Origin: Rhodocyclaceae bacterium
GTDB taxonomy: Bacteria; Pseudomonadota; Gammaproteobacteria; Burkholderiales; Rhodocyclaceae
Assembly: GCA_013791905.1 (NCBI GenBank)
Contig: VMSX01000016.1
Location: 78,822 to 142,821 of the forward strand
DNA: 64,000 bases
Direction: 5' to 3'
A program made the translations under genes and the position numbers. The notes beneath the pieces are model-generated. The model was not told where the DNA came from. It worked only from the letters and a program-made list of their open reading frames with translations, and searched no databases. Below, piece after piece: positions 1 to 8,298 of this stretch (position 1 is its first letter; each line of letters starts with the position of its first letter).

Positions 1-2
1 GG

Positions 3-104
3 CTGCCGGAGGAACTGCGTGCCCGCCACACCCGCATCTACGCGGCAGCGGTGGAGCGGGCACAGGCCGCCGGCTGGGATCCTGAACTCGGGGATGACGA
101 CTAG
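3..104 (+). CDS. C-terminal end of an unidentified protein (5' truncated by window)
   Basis: An open frame enters from the left edge and stops at TAG 102-104, giving 33 residues that end in a polar, acidic tail (...GWDPELGDDD). The codon pattern is GC-rich like the other genes here. No family can be recognised from such a short tail, and the true start lies outside the window. The next gene begins about 160 bp downstream on the same strand. Confidence 0.45.
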   Translation: MPEELRARHTRIYAAAVERAQAAGWDPELGDDD

Positions 105-263
105 TCCTGTGCAGCGCAGGGCAACCAACATGGGAAGCGCCGCAATAGTCGGCGTGACCGCAGGAAATCCCCCGTGGGACGGGCGGGACGGCATGAATAA
201 TATTCGATGTTGTTGCCGGCATATTGCAGCTTGGCCCCGTGGCATCGCATACAAGGAATACCC

Positions 264-1175
264 ATGCCATTGATTCGCGTTGACGATCTGTTGAACCACG
301 CACGGACCGCAGGTTATGCCGTCGGTGCTTATGATGCAGTCGACAGTAATTTCGTGTCGGCGATCATCGCCGGTGCGGAAGCCGCGCGCGCGCCGGTCAT
401 CGTCAGTTTCGCCGAAATGCACTTTGCCCACTATGACTTTCCGGTGTTGATGGCAGCCGCCATGGTGGCGGCGCGGCGTGCCCGGGTACCCGTCGCACTG
501 TTTTTCGACCATGGTACGGGTCTGGAAACTGCGCGCGATGCCATCCGGCACGGTGCCAACGGTGTCATGGCCGATGTTTCGCATCTGCCGTTCAGTGAAA
601 ATGTCGCGGTAACGCGTTCGATCGTCGCCATGGCACATGCCGTTGGCGTGACCGTCGAGGGTGAAGTCGGGTATGTGCCGGGTGTCGCGGGCGAAGACGC
701 CATCCTGCATCCTGGCGAGATTCAACTCACCGCGCCTGCTGAAGCAGCGCGCTTTGTTGCCGAGACGGGGGTGGATGTCCTGGCCGTTTCCATCGGCACG
801 GTGCATGGCCGGATCCGTGACGAAATCAAACTCGATCTGGACCGTCTGGCGGCAATTGCCAAGGCGGTTGCCGTTCCCCTCGTCATCCATGGCGGCACGG
901 GACTCGCTGACGAGCAATTTCGTGCGCTGATCGCGCGCGGCGTAACCAAGGTCAATTACTACACGGGGCTTTCCGACCTGGCCTCTGCCGCCGCCGCAGC
1001 GGCGCTCGATCCCATCGACGCCGGCTACACGGCCGGTCTCGATGCGGTACGCGCGGTGGTTGCCGCCGAGGTGACGCGCACCTGCGAAATCTTCGGTGCG
1101 GCGGGTCGCAGTGACGCCGCCCAGTCCGCCTGTCGCCTCTGGCAGGAAGACGGGACGCTGCTCCGGGGCAACTGA
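264..1175 (+). CDS. Class II (ketose-bisphosphate) aldolase
   Basis: A 303-residue protein of the zinc-dependent class II fructose/tagatose-bisphosphate aldolase family, which reversibly cleaves a ketose 1,6-bisphosphate into DHAP and an aldehyde in the cytosol. The expected motifs are present: the FFDHG segment with catalytic D82 and zinc ligand H83, the EGEVG segment around E134, SIGTVHG with H181, and VIHGGTG with H209. The start at 264 follows an AAGGA box; an upstream in-frame ATG at 207 would add 19 residues with no family counterpart. The sequence is nearer the short GatY/KbaY/YdjI type than the long Fba type, so the substrate is not certain. It stands alone, about 140 bp before sbtA. 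Confidence 0.85.
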   Translation: MPLIRVDDLLNHARTAGYAVGAYDAVDSNFVSAIIAGAEAARAPVIVSFAEMHFAHYDFPVLMAAAMVAARRARVPVALFFDHGTGLETARDAIRHGANGVMADVSHLPFSENVAVTRSIVAMAHAVGVTVEGEVGYVPGVAGEDAILHPGEIQLTAPAEAARFVAETGVDVLAVSIGTVHGRIRDEIKLDLDRLAAIAKAVAVPLVIHGGTGLADEQFRALIARGVTKVNYYTGLSDLASAAAAAALDPIDAGYTAGLDAVRAVVAAEVTRTCEIFGAAGRSDAAQSACRLWQEDGTLLRGN

Positions 1176-1318
1176 CGGCCAACTGCGCACCGGGCTCATT
1201 CGCCATCAGTTGCGGGATAGCCATGGGGTGGTGGCACCGTGTGATATAAAGCGCGGCGCGGCTGGCAGGTCGTTACCACGCACGGCCCCGCATCCTGATC
1301 CGACGGGCGAGGTAGCCA

Positions 1319-2260
1319 ATGATCGACGTGGTGGTTCTGTTCTTCCTGCTGGGTCTGCTCGCCGGTCTGGCGCGCTCCGAACTCAAACTGCCGCCTGCGC
1401 TTTACGATTCGCTGTCGCTGCTGCTGTTGCTCGCCATTGGCCTGAAGGGTGGCGAAGGACTGGCCCGGCAGCCCTTGCTGCCCCTGTTGCCGCAGTTGGG
1501 TGGCGTGATCCTGCTGGGCATGGCGCAGACCTTGATCGGCTACATCGCTCTGCGGCGCTTCGGCCGCTTCGACCGGGCCAACGCCGCGGCCATCGCAGCG
1601 CACTACGGCTCGGTCAGCGTCGCCACCTTCGCTGTTGGGGTGAATTGGCTCAACGTGCGCGGCATCGCCTTTGAGCCGCAGTTGCCCATTTTCCTTGCCG
1701 TCATGGAAGTGCCGGCGATTCTGGTGGGCATCGTGCTGGCACGTGGCATGGCGACAAAAACCGATTGGCGGCGCATCGCTCACGAATCTTTTCTTGGCAA
1801 GGGGGTCGTGCTGCTGCTTGGCGGCATGGCCATTGGCTGGGTCGCCGGGCCGGAAGGTCTGGCGCCCATCCGCCCGCTGTTTTTTGATCTCTTCAAGGGT
1901 GTCCTCGCCATTTTCCTGTTGGAGATGGGCCTCATCGTCGCGCGGCAGACCAGCGAACTGCGCCGCCGCGGCCTGTTTGTGGTCGGTTTCGGTTTGATCA
2001 TGCCGGGATTCTCTGCCATCCTGGGTATCGCCTGCGGCATGGCCATGGGGCTCTCGGTGGGTGGCCTCACGCTGCTGGCGACGCTGGCGGCCAGTGCCTC
2101 CTACATTGCCGTCCCCGCCACGATGCGTCTGGCCGTGCCCGAGGCGAATCCCGGACTTTCTCTGGCCGCGGTGCTCGGGGTTACTTTTCCATTCAACATC
2201 CTGATTGGCATTCCCATCTACCATTGGCTGGCCAGCATGCTTGCCGGAGGCAATTCATGA
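1319..2260 (+). CDS. sbtA: SbtA-type sodium-dependent bicarbonate transporter
   Basis: A 313-residue, highly hydrophobic protein of the SbtA family (formerly DUF897), which in cyanobacteria imports bicarbonate with Na+. About ten membrane segments are apparent, with a charged cytoplasmic loop near residues 205-215 and small-residue-rich half-repeats (AAHYGSVSVATFAVG; ASASYIAVPATMRLA). It is shorter than the cyanobacterial proteins of about 370 residues. A GAGG box precedes ATG 1319. Its stop overlaps the start of the PII-like gene by ATGA, the usual sbtA-sbtB arrangement. Family membership is clear; bicarbonate as substrate is by homology, and outside cyanobacteria it is less tested. Confidence 0.85.
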   Translation: MIDVVVLFFLLGLLAGLARSELKLPPALYDSLSLLLLLAIGLKGGEGLARQPLLPLLPQLGGVILLGMAQTLIGYIALRRFGRFDRANAAAIAAHYGSVSVATFAVGVNWLNVRGIAFEPQLPIFLAVMEVPAILVGIVLARGMATKTDWRRIAHESFLGKGVVLLLGGMAIGWVAGPEGLAPIRPLFFDLFKGVLAIFLLEMGLIVARQTSELRRRGLFVVGFGLIMPGFSAILGIACGMAMGLSVGGLTLLATLAASASYIAVPATMRLAVPEANPGLSLAAVLGVTFPFNILIGIPIYHWLASMLAGGNS

Positions 2261-2565
2261 GTCTTGAGATCGAAAAAAGAGTTCTCCTCACCCTGGTCAC
2301 CGAAGCTGTCGTCGAGCAGTCCCTGCTGGCCGATCTCGATCGCCTGGGCTTACGTGGATATACCGTGACGAATGCGCGCGGACGCGGCAACCGCGGCGTG
2401 CGCGATGCGGCCTGGGACGAGGCCGCCAATATTCGCGTCGAAATCGTCTGCAAACGTGACCTCGCCGAATTGCTGCTGGCCCATTTGCGCGATCATTACT
2501 ACGCCAACTACGCGATGATCACCTTCCTGCACGAGGTAGAGGTGATGCGGCCCGAGAAGTTCTGA
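2257..2565 (+). CDS. sbtB: SbtB-like PII-family regulator of SbtA
   Basis: A 102-residue protein with the ferredoxin-like PII fold pattern: beta (RVLLTLVTEA), helix with SLLADLDRLGLRG, beta (YTVTNARGRG), a T-loop segment (GNRGVRDAAWDEAANIR), then VEIVCKRDLAELLLAHL and a C-terminal FLHEVEVMRPEKF. Cyanobacterial SbtB trimers bind adenine nucleotides and regulate SbtA. This copy lacks the C-terminal cysteine-containing R-loop found in some cyanobacterial SbtB proteins, so redox control there is unlikely. It is translationally coupled to sbtA; the in-frame ATG at 2224 lies inside sbtA and was not chosen. Confidence 0.8.
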   Translation: MSLEIEKRVLLTLVTEAVVEQSLLADLDRLGLRGYTVTNARGRGNRGVRDAAWDEAANIRVEIVCKRDLAELLLAHLRDHYYANYAMITFLHEVEVMRPEKF

Positions 2566-2618
2566 GGGGAAGGCAGCCGCGGCCCGGACAAGGGCAGCGT
2601 ATTGGAACCTTGCCGGCT

Positions 2619-3095
2619 CTATTCCCCGCGCACCGGTATCCGCCAGAGGAAAAAAGCCAGAACAATGGCGATCCCTGCCAGCATGCCGCGGTGCCAGTAC
2701 GATTCCATAAGCAGGATGGAAACACCGAAAGACAGGCCCATCAACAGGAACGCCCAAGGTTTGACGCCTGCTGGCATGCTGCGGTGTGTGCGCCATTCGA
2801 GAATGATCGGGCCGGCAATACGATGCGCCAGCAGCCAATTGTGGAGATGCTCGGAGCCGCGCGCAAAGCAGGCTGCTGCCAGCAGCACAAAGGGTGTCGT
2901 CGGCAGCACCGGCAGGAAGATGCCGAGTACCCCCAGCAGTAACGCAAGGCTGCCCAATACAAGAAAAATCGCCCGCACCAGTGGCGAGTCATGCAGTTGT
3001 AGAGCGTTGTCGCTAGTTGATGATTGCTCCAGCGGTGCGCTGCCTGCTGTTGCATCTGAGGTTTGCCGCGTATCGGCAAAACTGGAGCCATTCAT
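2619..3095 (-). CDS. YbaN/DUF454 family inner-membrane protein
   Basis: A 158-residue protein. After a polar leader of about 40 residues comes the DUF454 signature: LLGVLGIFLPVLPTTPF, then a CFARGS..LH.WL segment, the EWR basic patch, and two or three more hydrophobic helices. The family is conserved and membrane-embedded but has no established function. The ATG at 3095 overlaps the stop of the upstream yqaA-like gene (ATGA), so the two are coupled. The unusually long leader contains serine/threonine-rich low-complexity sequence; a later start cannot be excluded, although no better start codon with a Shine-Dalgarno box is visible. Confidence 0.75.
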   Translation of the reverse strand: MNGSSFADTRQTSDATAGSAPLEQSSTSDNALQLHDSPLVRAIFLVLGSLALLLGVLGIFLPVLPTTPFVLLAAACFARGSEHLHNWLLAHRIAGPIILEWRTHRSMPAGVKPWAFLLMGLSFGVSILLMESYWHRGMLAGIAIVLAFFLWRIPVRGE

Positions 3096-3673
3096 CCTTG
3101 TTTGAACCAGATGATGGCTACCGCAACCAGTGCGACGGTGGCCCAACCCAGACGGTCGATGTAGCGGTGCAAGGCGGCTTCCATGCGTGCGCCGCCCCAG
3201 GCCATCAGACCGGCAACCATGAAAAATCTTGCCCCGCGCCCAATCACCGAAGCGATGGTGAAGGGCAGCAGCGCCATCGACAGCGCGCCGGCGGCGATCG
3301 TGAAGACCTTGTAGGGAATGGGTGAGAAGCCGGCCACGAATACCGCCCAGAAACCCCAGAGCCCGAACCATTCGACGGCGGTTTGATAGGCGCCCCAGTA
3401 GCGGCTTTCCTGCAACCAGGGCAATATTGCATCAATCGCGAAAAAGCCGATGGCATAGCCGAGCAGGCCGCCCGCCACCGATGCCAAGGTGGTCAGCAGG
3501 GCAAGCCACCAGGCGCGTTGGGGGTTGGCGAGGCACATTGGTGCCAGCATCGCGTCTGGCGGCACCGGAAAGAACGACGATTCTGCAAAACTCAAACCGC
3601 CCAGATACCAGGGGGCATGGGGATGCCGCGACCAAATCATGGCGCGGCGGTATAAAGGAGAGAAGATTTTCAC
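3092..3673 (-). CDS. YqaA/DedA-like (SNARE-associated, VTT) membrane protein
   Basis: A 193-residue membrane protein beginning MKIFSPLYRRAMIWSRH, the usual opening of the YqaA branch of the DedA/VTT superfamily. It continues with AESSFFPVPPDAMLAP, GGLLGYAIG and FSPIPYKVFTIAAGA, where the conserved prolines form the re-entrant loops of the family. DedA proteins are linked to proton-motive-force homeostasis and undecaprenyl-phosphate or lipid flipping; the YqaA branch is uncharacterised. The start is GTG 3673, chosen because the family N-terminus matches from there. It is coupled to the downstream DUF454 gene. Confidence 0.75.
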   Translation of the reverse strand: MKIFSPLYRRAMIWSRHPHAPWYLGGLSFAESSFFPVPPDAMLAPMCLANPQRAWWLALLTTLASVAGGLLGYAIGFFAIDAILPWLQESRYWGAYQTAVEWFGLWGFWAVFVAGFSPIPYKVFTIAAGALSMALLPFTIASVIGRGARFFMVAGLMAWGGARMEAALHRYIDRLGWATVALVAVAIIWFKQG

Positions 3674-3751
3674 TGGAGCCCTTGCGGCAACTCGCGAGCC
3701 AGAAGTGGGTACACGAGAGGATCGCGCATGTTAGCGTGAAACACACCCTAT

Positions 3752-3822
3752 CCCGTCATACCGGCGCAGGCCGGTATCCAGAAGGAAACCACTGGATTCC
3801 GGGGCAAGCCCGGAATGACGGT
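3752..3822. repeat. REP-like imperfect palindrome
   Basis: Two arms, CCGTCATACCGGCGCAGG... and ...GCCCGGAATGACGG, are near-reverse complements of about 30 nt separated by a short AAGGAAACCA-type spacer. The pattern 'GTCAT.CCGG..CAGGCCGG.ATCCAG' is the widespread proteobacterial intergenic palindrome. It is followed on the plus strand by TTTTTT, so it could act as a terminator for plus-strand transcripts, yet both flanking genes are on the minus strand. It fills most of the 180-bp gap between the SLC13 gene and the yqaA-like gene. Confidence 0.7.
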
Positions 3823-3853
3823 TTTTTGATCAGCGGTTGGACCTCTTGCTGCG

Positions 3854-5287
3854 TCAGCGGATCCCGAGTAACGGCAAACCCTCAAAACCAATCAAAGGCC
3901 AGTAGATTGCCGCCGAAACGGTGACCAGAAAGATGCAGACGATTGACCAGGGAACGGCAACCTTGATGAAGTCCATCTGGCTGAAATACCCCGTGCTATA
4001 GGCGATGATCGTCGGCGGGCAGCCGATGACCAGCATGATGAAAGAGGTCGAAATCGGCGCTGAAAGCGCAATGGCAGTCTCCGGGATGCCCATGGTCTGG
4101 GCCATCGGAATGGTGATCGGCAGTATCAGAGCGGTGGCCGCCGAGTTGGACATGAAACTCGACATGATCGATCCCAATAATCCCGATCCGGCAAATACCA
4201 CCATCCAGTTCTGGCCTTCCAGCAAGGGAAGAAATTTTCCAGCAGCCCATTTGCCCGCTCCCGAATCGAGCATGGCGATGCCCATGGCCACGCCCGCACC
4301 GAACACCAGCCACGACTCCCAGGGGAATTTCTTGAAAACGATGTCGAAGCTGACCAGCCTGAAGCCGAAGATCAGCGCCAGTGCACCGGCCGCCACCACG
4401 CTGTAATGGACCTTGGTGATGTCGGTGAGGGCCCAGAGGAAAAAGGCCAGCGCAAAGAAGCCGACCACCCCTTTTTGTTTGATGTTCATGGGCGGCAGTT
4501 CTTCGGCGGTGATCGATGCCGGAAGATGCTTGATGTCCGGCCGGAATGCCAGAAAACAAATGACCCAAGTGGCGAGGGCCGGAATCAGGACAAGCGGCAG
4601 GTTCAGCATGGCAAATTCGAGGAACCCCATTTCATATCCGGTTATCGCCTGCAATTTGGCTGCCATGACCGGGTTGCGGCCACCGCCAAGCATCGTCCCG
4701 AAACCGCCGGCAGAGGCGGAGAGCGGAATCAGGATGACAAAGAACTTGGAGAGGTTATTGCTTTTGGATGGCGTGATGCCCATCGCGGCAAACACCGGCA
4801 GAAAGCTGAACAGCAGAATGATTGTGATCGTGGCGTCATGAAAAAACGCCGAGAGGTAGGCGGAGGAAATTGCCAGCACCAGGCTCACTTTTTTGACATT
4901 GGTCCCCGCCGCCTTGATGATGATATGGAGGATCCGTTTCGCCACGCCGGCCTCGTCGAGGATGATGCCGAACATCATGATCATCAGGACGAACATCACT
5001 GCCGGGTTGGCAAACGGTTCCCAGGCTTTAGCCGCAGGCTGAATCTGGAACAGGATCAGGCTGGCGCCGGCCAAGAGCCCGGTGACGCCGATTGGCAGTG
5101 CCTCGGAGACCCAAAGGATGATGATCGTGACCAAGAGGGCCAGATAGCGGTGTCCCTGCGGGGATAATCCCTCGGGGGTGGGCAGGGCGTAGATGAAAAG
5201 TCCGGCCGCCAAGGCAACCAGGACGCCGATGAGGATCGATCGGTTCGACTTAACAACCACGTCTTCTTCCATTGGAATGGCAGCCAT
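3854..5287 (-). CDS. SLC13/DASS-family sodium:anion (dicarboxylate/sulfate-type) symporter
   Basis: A 477-residue carrier of the divalent anion:Na+ symporter family, which imports C4-dicarboxylates, citrate, sulfate or phosphate across the inner membrane. Repeat signatures are visible in both halves: ISSAYLSAFFHDATITI and SASAGGFGTMLGGGRNP in the first, and SSFMSNSAATALILPI followed by IGCPPTIIAYSTGYF in the second, corresponding to the SNT-type substrate/Na+ motifs. About twelve membrane segments are apparent. The start at 5287 has GAGAG seven bases upstream; a longer frame begins inside the preceding stress-protein gene. It follows that usp gene by 46 bp and is probably cotranscribed. Substrate is not determinable from sequence. 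Confidence 0.8.
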   Translation of the reverse strand: MAAIPMEEDVVVKSNRSILIGVLVALAAGLFIYALPTPEGLSPQGHRYLALLVTIIILWVSEALPIGVTGLLAGASLILFQIQPAAKAWEPFANPAVMFVLMIMMFGIILDEAGVAKRILHIIIKAAGTNVKKVSLVLAISSAYLSAFFHDATITIILLFSFLPVFAAMGITPSKSNNLSKFFVILIPLSASAGGFGTMLGGGRNPVMAAKLQAITGYEMGFLEFAMLNLPLVLIPALATWVICFLAFRPDIKHLPASITAEELPPMNIKQKGVVGFFALAFFLWALTDITKVHYSVVAAGALALIFGFRLVSFDIVFKKFPWESWLVFGAGVAMGIAMLDSGAGKWAAGKFLPLLEGQNWMVVFAGSGLLGSIMSSFMSNSAATALILPITIPMAQTMGIPETAIALSAPISTSFIMLVIGCPPTIIAYSTGYFSQMDFIKVAVPWSIVCIFLVTVSAAIYWPLIGFEGLPLLGIR

Positions 5288-5333
5288 ATTTGCTCTCAAT
5301 AAGTGGTGATGGTTGTGGCGTTTGGCCGGGTAG

Positions 5334-6203
5334 TCATGCCACGACCAGCACGTCGCAGTGGGATTCGGCAATCACGCGCTTGGTGACGCTGCCGAGCAGA
5401 AATTCCTCGACCATATTGGCGCCATGCCGGCCCATGACGATGAGATCGTAATCCTGGGCCTGTTCCTGATCGATAACGCATTGTCCGACGTCGCATTTCG
5501 ATGTGAGCAGTTGCGTTTCCGTCGGACCGGCCACCGTGGCGGCGAATGCTTGCAACTGCTGTTGCGCATCCAGTTTGGCGTTGCCCCGCAGTTGCTGGAT
5601 AACTGCATCGCCGATGCCGGCATGGCGCAGTGCGCAATCGAACGGTGATTCGAAGGCGTGTAGCAGCGTGATGCCGGCCGCCGGGGCAAGCGTGCGCGCG
5701 AGGCGCAGGCTGGTGGCCGAGACCGGCGAAAAATCGAGCGGGGCCAGTACGCGGTGATAGGCACCGTGCGGCGGCCGCTTGACCACCAGGATCGGTAGCG
5801 TGGTCATGCGCAACAGGCGCGAGGCGGTCGTGCTGACCAGAAAGTCCCCGCCGTTGGAACCGAAGACCAGCAGATCGGCTTCTATAGTGCCCGCGTGTTC
5901 GATGATGGATTGCAGCAGTTTGCCACTGGCCAGGTGGAGATTGGCCGAAACGTCGTGCGCCTGCCCAAGTTCGGCAGCGAGCTTGGAAAGGCCGTCCTGG
6001 GCCTGTGCGTGGAGCTTCGCTTCGACATCCGTCGCGCCCTTGCCAAGCAGTTTGCGCAGCTCGTCGGTGGTGCGCTGGCGTAGCACGTGCATCAAGGTGA
6101 GTTGTGCGCCTGTTTCCGCAGCAAGGCGAAATGCCCGATCAACAGATGGTCGTGTGGCTTCCAGCAAGTCAGTTGTGACGAGAATGCAGGGAGGGGTTTT
6201 CAT
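5334..6203 (-). CDS. Tandem-domain universal stress protein (copy 1)
   Basis: A 289-residue protein made of two UspA domains (about 1-145 and 150-289). The second keeps the ATP-binding signature G-x2-G-x9-G-S (GRHGANMVEEFLLGSVT); the first has GSNGGDFLVSTTASRL, a looser version. Tandem USPs bind adenine nucleotides and accumulate under energy or oxygen stress. Start ATG 6203 follows AAGGAG by 7 bp. It is roughly 60 per cent identical by eye to the other two copies at 6360 and 10154, and is probably the head of a two-gene operon with the SLC13 carrier. Confidence 0.85.
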   Translation of the reverse strand: MKTPPCILVTTDLLEATRPSVDRAFRLAAETGAQLTLMHVLRQRTTDELRKLLGKGATDVEAKLHAQAQDGLSKLAAELGQAHDVSANLHLASGKLLQSIIEHAGTIEADLLVFGSNGGDFLVSTTASRLLRMTTLPILVVKRPPHGAYHRVLAPLDFSPVSATSLRLARTLAPAAGITLLHAFESPFDCALRHAGIGDAVIQQLRGNAKLDAQQQLQAFAATVAGPTETQLLTSKCDVGQCVIDQEQAQDYDLIVMGRHGANMVEEFLLGSVTKRVIAESHCDVLVVA

Positions 6204-6307
6204 GGGCAATCTCCTTACTGTTGATATGGATAATTAGCCGAGCAGTCTATGTGACAAAAGGATTCGCCGGTTATCCCAATTGGATAGCTCTATCGGGTAT
6301 TGATAAT

Positions 6308-6323
6308 ATTAGCCAAGGCTAAT
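6308..6323. promoter_or_regulatory. Inverted repeat ATTAGCC-AA-GGCTAAT upstream of usp copy 1
   Basis: A perfect 7-bp inverted repeat with a 2-bp spacer lies in the 156-bp AT-richer gap between usp copy 2 and the start of usp copy 1 (transcribed leftwards from 6203). Its position about 105 bp before the start codon and its symmetry fit a dimeric regulator site. No specific regulator is identified; the neighbouring TGATAATATT is also AT-rich and could belong to a promoter. Confidence 0.35.
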
Positions 6324-6359
6324 CTGGCGGGAAATTTCGTGAGCGGGGGACTGATTGTT

Positions 6360-7229
6360 TTATGTCACGACCAGTACATCACACTGCGATTCGGCCAGCA
6401 CGTGCTTGGTGTCGCTGCCAAGCAGGAACTCCTCTATCATGTCCTTGCCTTGCTTGCCCATGACGATGAGGTCGCTGCCGTGCACCTGCTCCTGTTCGAT
6501 GATGCGCTGCGCTGGGTTGCCGTGCAGGGCGAGCATGCTTACCTTACTGGGCCCGCCCACCGTGTCAGCCAGCACATGAAGTTGTTGTTGCGCCTCGTGC
6601 TTCGCCGTCGAGCGGAATTGCTGGATGACGGCATCGCCAACCCCGGCATAGAGCAGTTTGCCCTCGAACGCCGACTCGAAGGCGTGCAGCAGGACAATGT
6701 GAGCTTGCGGGGCGAGCTGGCGTGCCACCTGCAAGCTGCGCGCTGAAACCTCAGAAAAGTCGACCGGGACCAGTACGCGCTGATAGGCGTGGCTTGGCGC
6801 TTGCTTGACCACCAGTATCGGCAAGCGGGTCATGCGGATCAGACGCGCGGCGGTTGTGCCGAGCAGGAAATTGCCGCCACTGGTACCAAAAACGAGCAGA
6901 CCGGCATCAATGGCTGCCGCGTGGTCGAGGATGGATTGCAGTGTCTTGCCGGTGGCCAAATGGATATCCGCCGCAATGCCATGCGCCTGACCAAGTTCGG
7001 CAGCAAGTTTTGCCAGGGAATCGTGTGCCTGCTTGTGAATATCTTCCTCAAGCTTTGCCGAGTCGCGCCCCAACAACTTATGCAATTCGTCAATGACGCG
7101 CTGGCGGATGGTGTGCATCAGGGTGAGTTGTGCGCCGGTTTCGGCTGCCAGGCGAAACGCCCGCTCCACAGCGGGGCGCGTGGTGTCGAGCAGGTCGGTG
7201 GTTGCAAGAATGCAGGGGGGTGATTTCAT
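6360..7229 (-). CDS. Tandem-domain universal stress protein (copy 2)
   Basis: A 289-residue, two-domain USP starting at ATG 7229 behind an AGGAGA box. First domain about 1-145, second 150-289 with the nucleotide loop GKQGKDMIEEFLLGSDT. Here the usual Val/Thr after GS is replaced by Asp (GSDT versus GSVT in copies 1 and 3), which may alter ATP binding. From about residue 23 to the end it is nearly identical in protein and DNA to copy 3 at 10154-11059, while the first 22 residues differ. A 137-bp gap separates it from the end of the long cation-homeostasis operon, so it may have its own promoter. Confidence 0.85.
   Translation of the reverse strand: MKSPPCILATTDLLDTTRPAVERAFRLAAETGAQLTLMHTIRQRVIDELHKLLGRDSAKLEEDIHKQAHDSLAKLAAELGQAHGIAADIHLATGKTLQSILDHAAAIDAGLLVFGTSGGNFLLGTTAARLIRMTRLPILVVKQAPSHAYQRVLVPVDFSEVSARSLQVARQLAPQAHIVLLHAFESAFEGKLLYAGVGDAVIQQFRSTAKHEAQQQLHVLADTVGGPSKVSMLALHGNPAQRIIEQEQVHGSDLIVMGKQGKDMIEEFLLGSDTKHVLAESQCDVLVVT
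6369..7161. repeat. Long direct repeat, copy 1 (within usp copy 2)
   Basis: This stretch is almost identical to 10199-10991, at a constant offset of 3830 bp; sampled 80-base blocks differ by only one to four bases. The identity covers most of two stress-protein genes and stops near their N-terminal codons, as expected for gene conversion or a recent duplication. Confidence 0.8.
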
Positions 7230-7366
7230 AAGGCGATCTCCTGGTTGAGCGTATGGTCAATTGGGGCGAAAGACGTCTTTTTTAGAATAGGATCGCACCG
7301 TGGAATGCAATGCCTCTCAAGGGCAGGCGGCGAAATAACGCGTGAGGCGGTCAGCTTCTCTGTGGC

Positions 7367-8263
7367 TCATGGGTTGCAATAGTCACAGCGGCCGGGGTCG
7401 GCAAATTGTCGGTCGGTGCACTCGCGCGTTGCGCGGTAATCGCACTTGAGGCAGCCGTGCACCTCGGCGCGGGTCGCGCGCGTCGGCGCCCCGCAGTCGG
7501 CGCAGGGCAATCCCTCGATGTGCTCGACAAGCCAGAAGCCCGGGGTGCCGCAGGCCGGGCACCGGGTCTGGAGCTTTCGCACCAGATCATCTGCCGCAAG
7601 CCGGATGTTGTCCTGGCGCGATGGATTGGCATGTGCGCGCAGATCGTTCTCCAGAAATACCCGGCTGTTGCCCGATTGCCCCAGCGCCCAGGCGCAGGCG
7701 TCCGCGAGTTCGGCCCAAGTCGCGATGCCCTTGCGGATGCGCGAATCCTCCTCACCAGCCGGGCGCAGCACCAGGTGGTGTTCGGGAAAACCCGCACGGC
7801 GGGCGAAGGCCTCGGCCTCTGTCCAGTTTGCGGCAAGCAGATGATCGCTCCTGGCATGGCCTTGTGCGATGCCAATGACTTCGAAGCCGCGCAGGTCGTC
7901 GATAAAGATCAGGCAGTCCACGTTCCAGGGAAACATCCCGGTGAATGGGTCCGCTCTGAAGCTACCTTCGCTGGCAAGCCCCAACGGCAGACCGGACAGA
8001 TCCATGCCGATACGCGCTTTTTTTCGTGCCGCATCGAGTTGGCTGCCCAACCGGGGAATGTCGCGGGTGAAAGTGCCCAGGGTATCGGTATCAAAACCGT
8101 CCACCCGCTCCACCCGGCAACCCAGCCCAGCATCCAGCACCGGCGCGATTACCCGCCCCACATCCAGGGTGAGCGCCTGCCGCCCGACCTCGCTCCGCCG
8201 ACCGTCGGCGCGGGCCGCGAGTAAAGCGAGGCCGAGGATGGCGCGTTGCTGTTCGGGGTGCAT
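7367..8263 (-). CDS. DUF6671-like protein with C-terminal zinc-ribbon cysteines and a TerB-like N-terminal leader
   Basis: A 298-residue protein. Residues from about 35 resemble DUF6671: DGFDTDTLGTFTRDIPR, ARKKARIGMDLSGL, GLASEGSF, PWNVDCLIFIDDLRG and a FLENDLRAHANPSR block. A C-terminal zinc-ribbon region has CPAC, CADC, CLKC and CDYC pairs. No function is established for the family. The first ~20 residues (MHPEQQRAILGLALLAARAD) instead resemble the TerB-like protein encoded at 23013-23975, and the HGKE motif expected near the start of DUF6671 proteins is not visible. It is the last gene of the cation/lipid operon, 35 bp after the diacylglycerol kinase gene; ATG 8263 is preceded by GAGAAGCGGA. 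Confidence 0.65.
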   Translation of the reverse strand: MHPEQQRAILGLALLAARADGRRSEVGRQALTLDVGRVIAPVLDAGLGCRVERVDGFDTDTLGTFTRDIPRLGSQLDAARKKARIGMDLSGLPLGLASEGSFRADPFTGMFPWNVDCLIFIDDLRGFEVIGIAQGHARSDHLLAANWTEAEAFARRAGFPEHHLVLRPAGEEDSRIRKGIATWAELADACAWALGQSGNSRVFLENDLRAHANPSRQDNIRLAADDLVRKLQTRCPACGTPGFWLVEHIEGLPCADCGAPTRATRAEVHGCLKCDYRATRECTDRQFADPGRCDYCNP

Positions 8264-8298
8264 TCCGCTTCTCGACAAAAGAGCAGGCTCAGTTTCGT

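Noticed and set aside
1196..2224. 342-codon minus-strand frame opposite sbtA
   Set aside because: Low-complexity Q/H/R-rich translation opposite a well-supported transporter gene; no ribosome-binding site or motif.
7269..7280. 12-bp palindrome AAAGACGTCTTT followed by T residues, considered as a terminator
   Set aside because: The stem is only six AT-rich pairs with no loop, and its position between minus-strand genes does not fit a terminator in that orientation.
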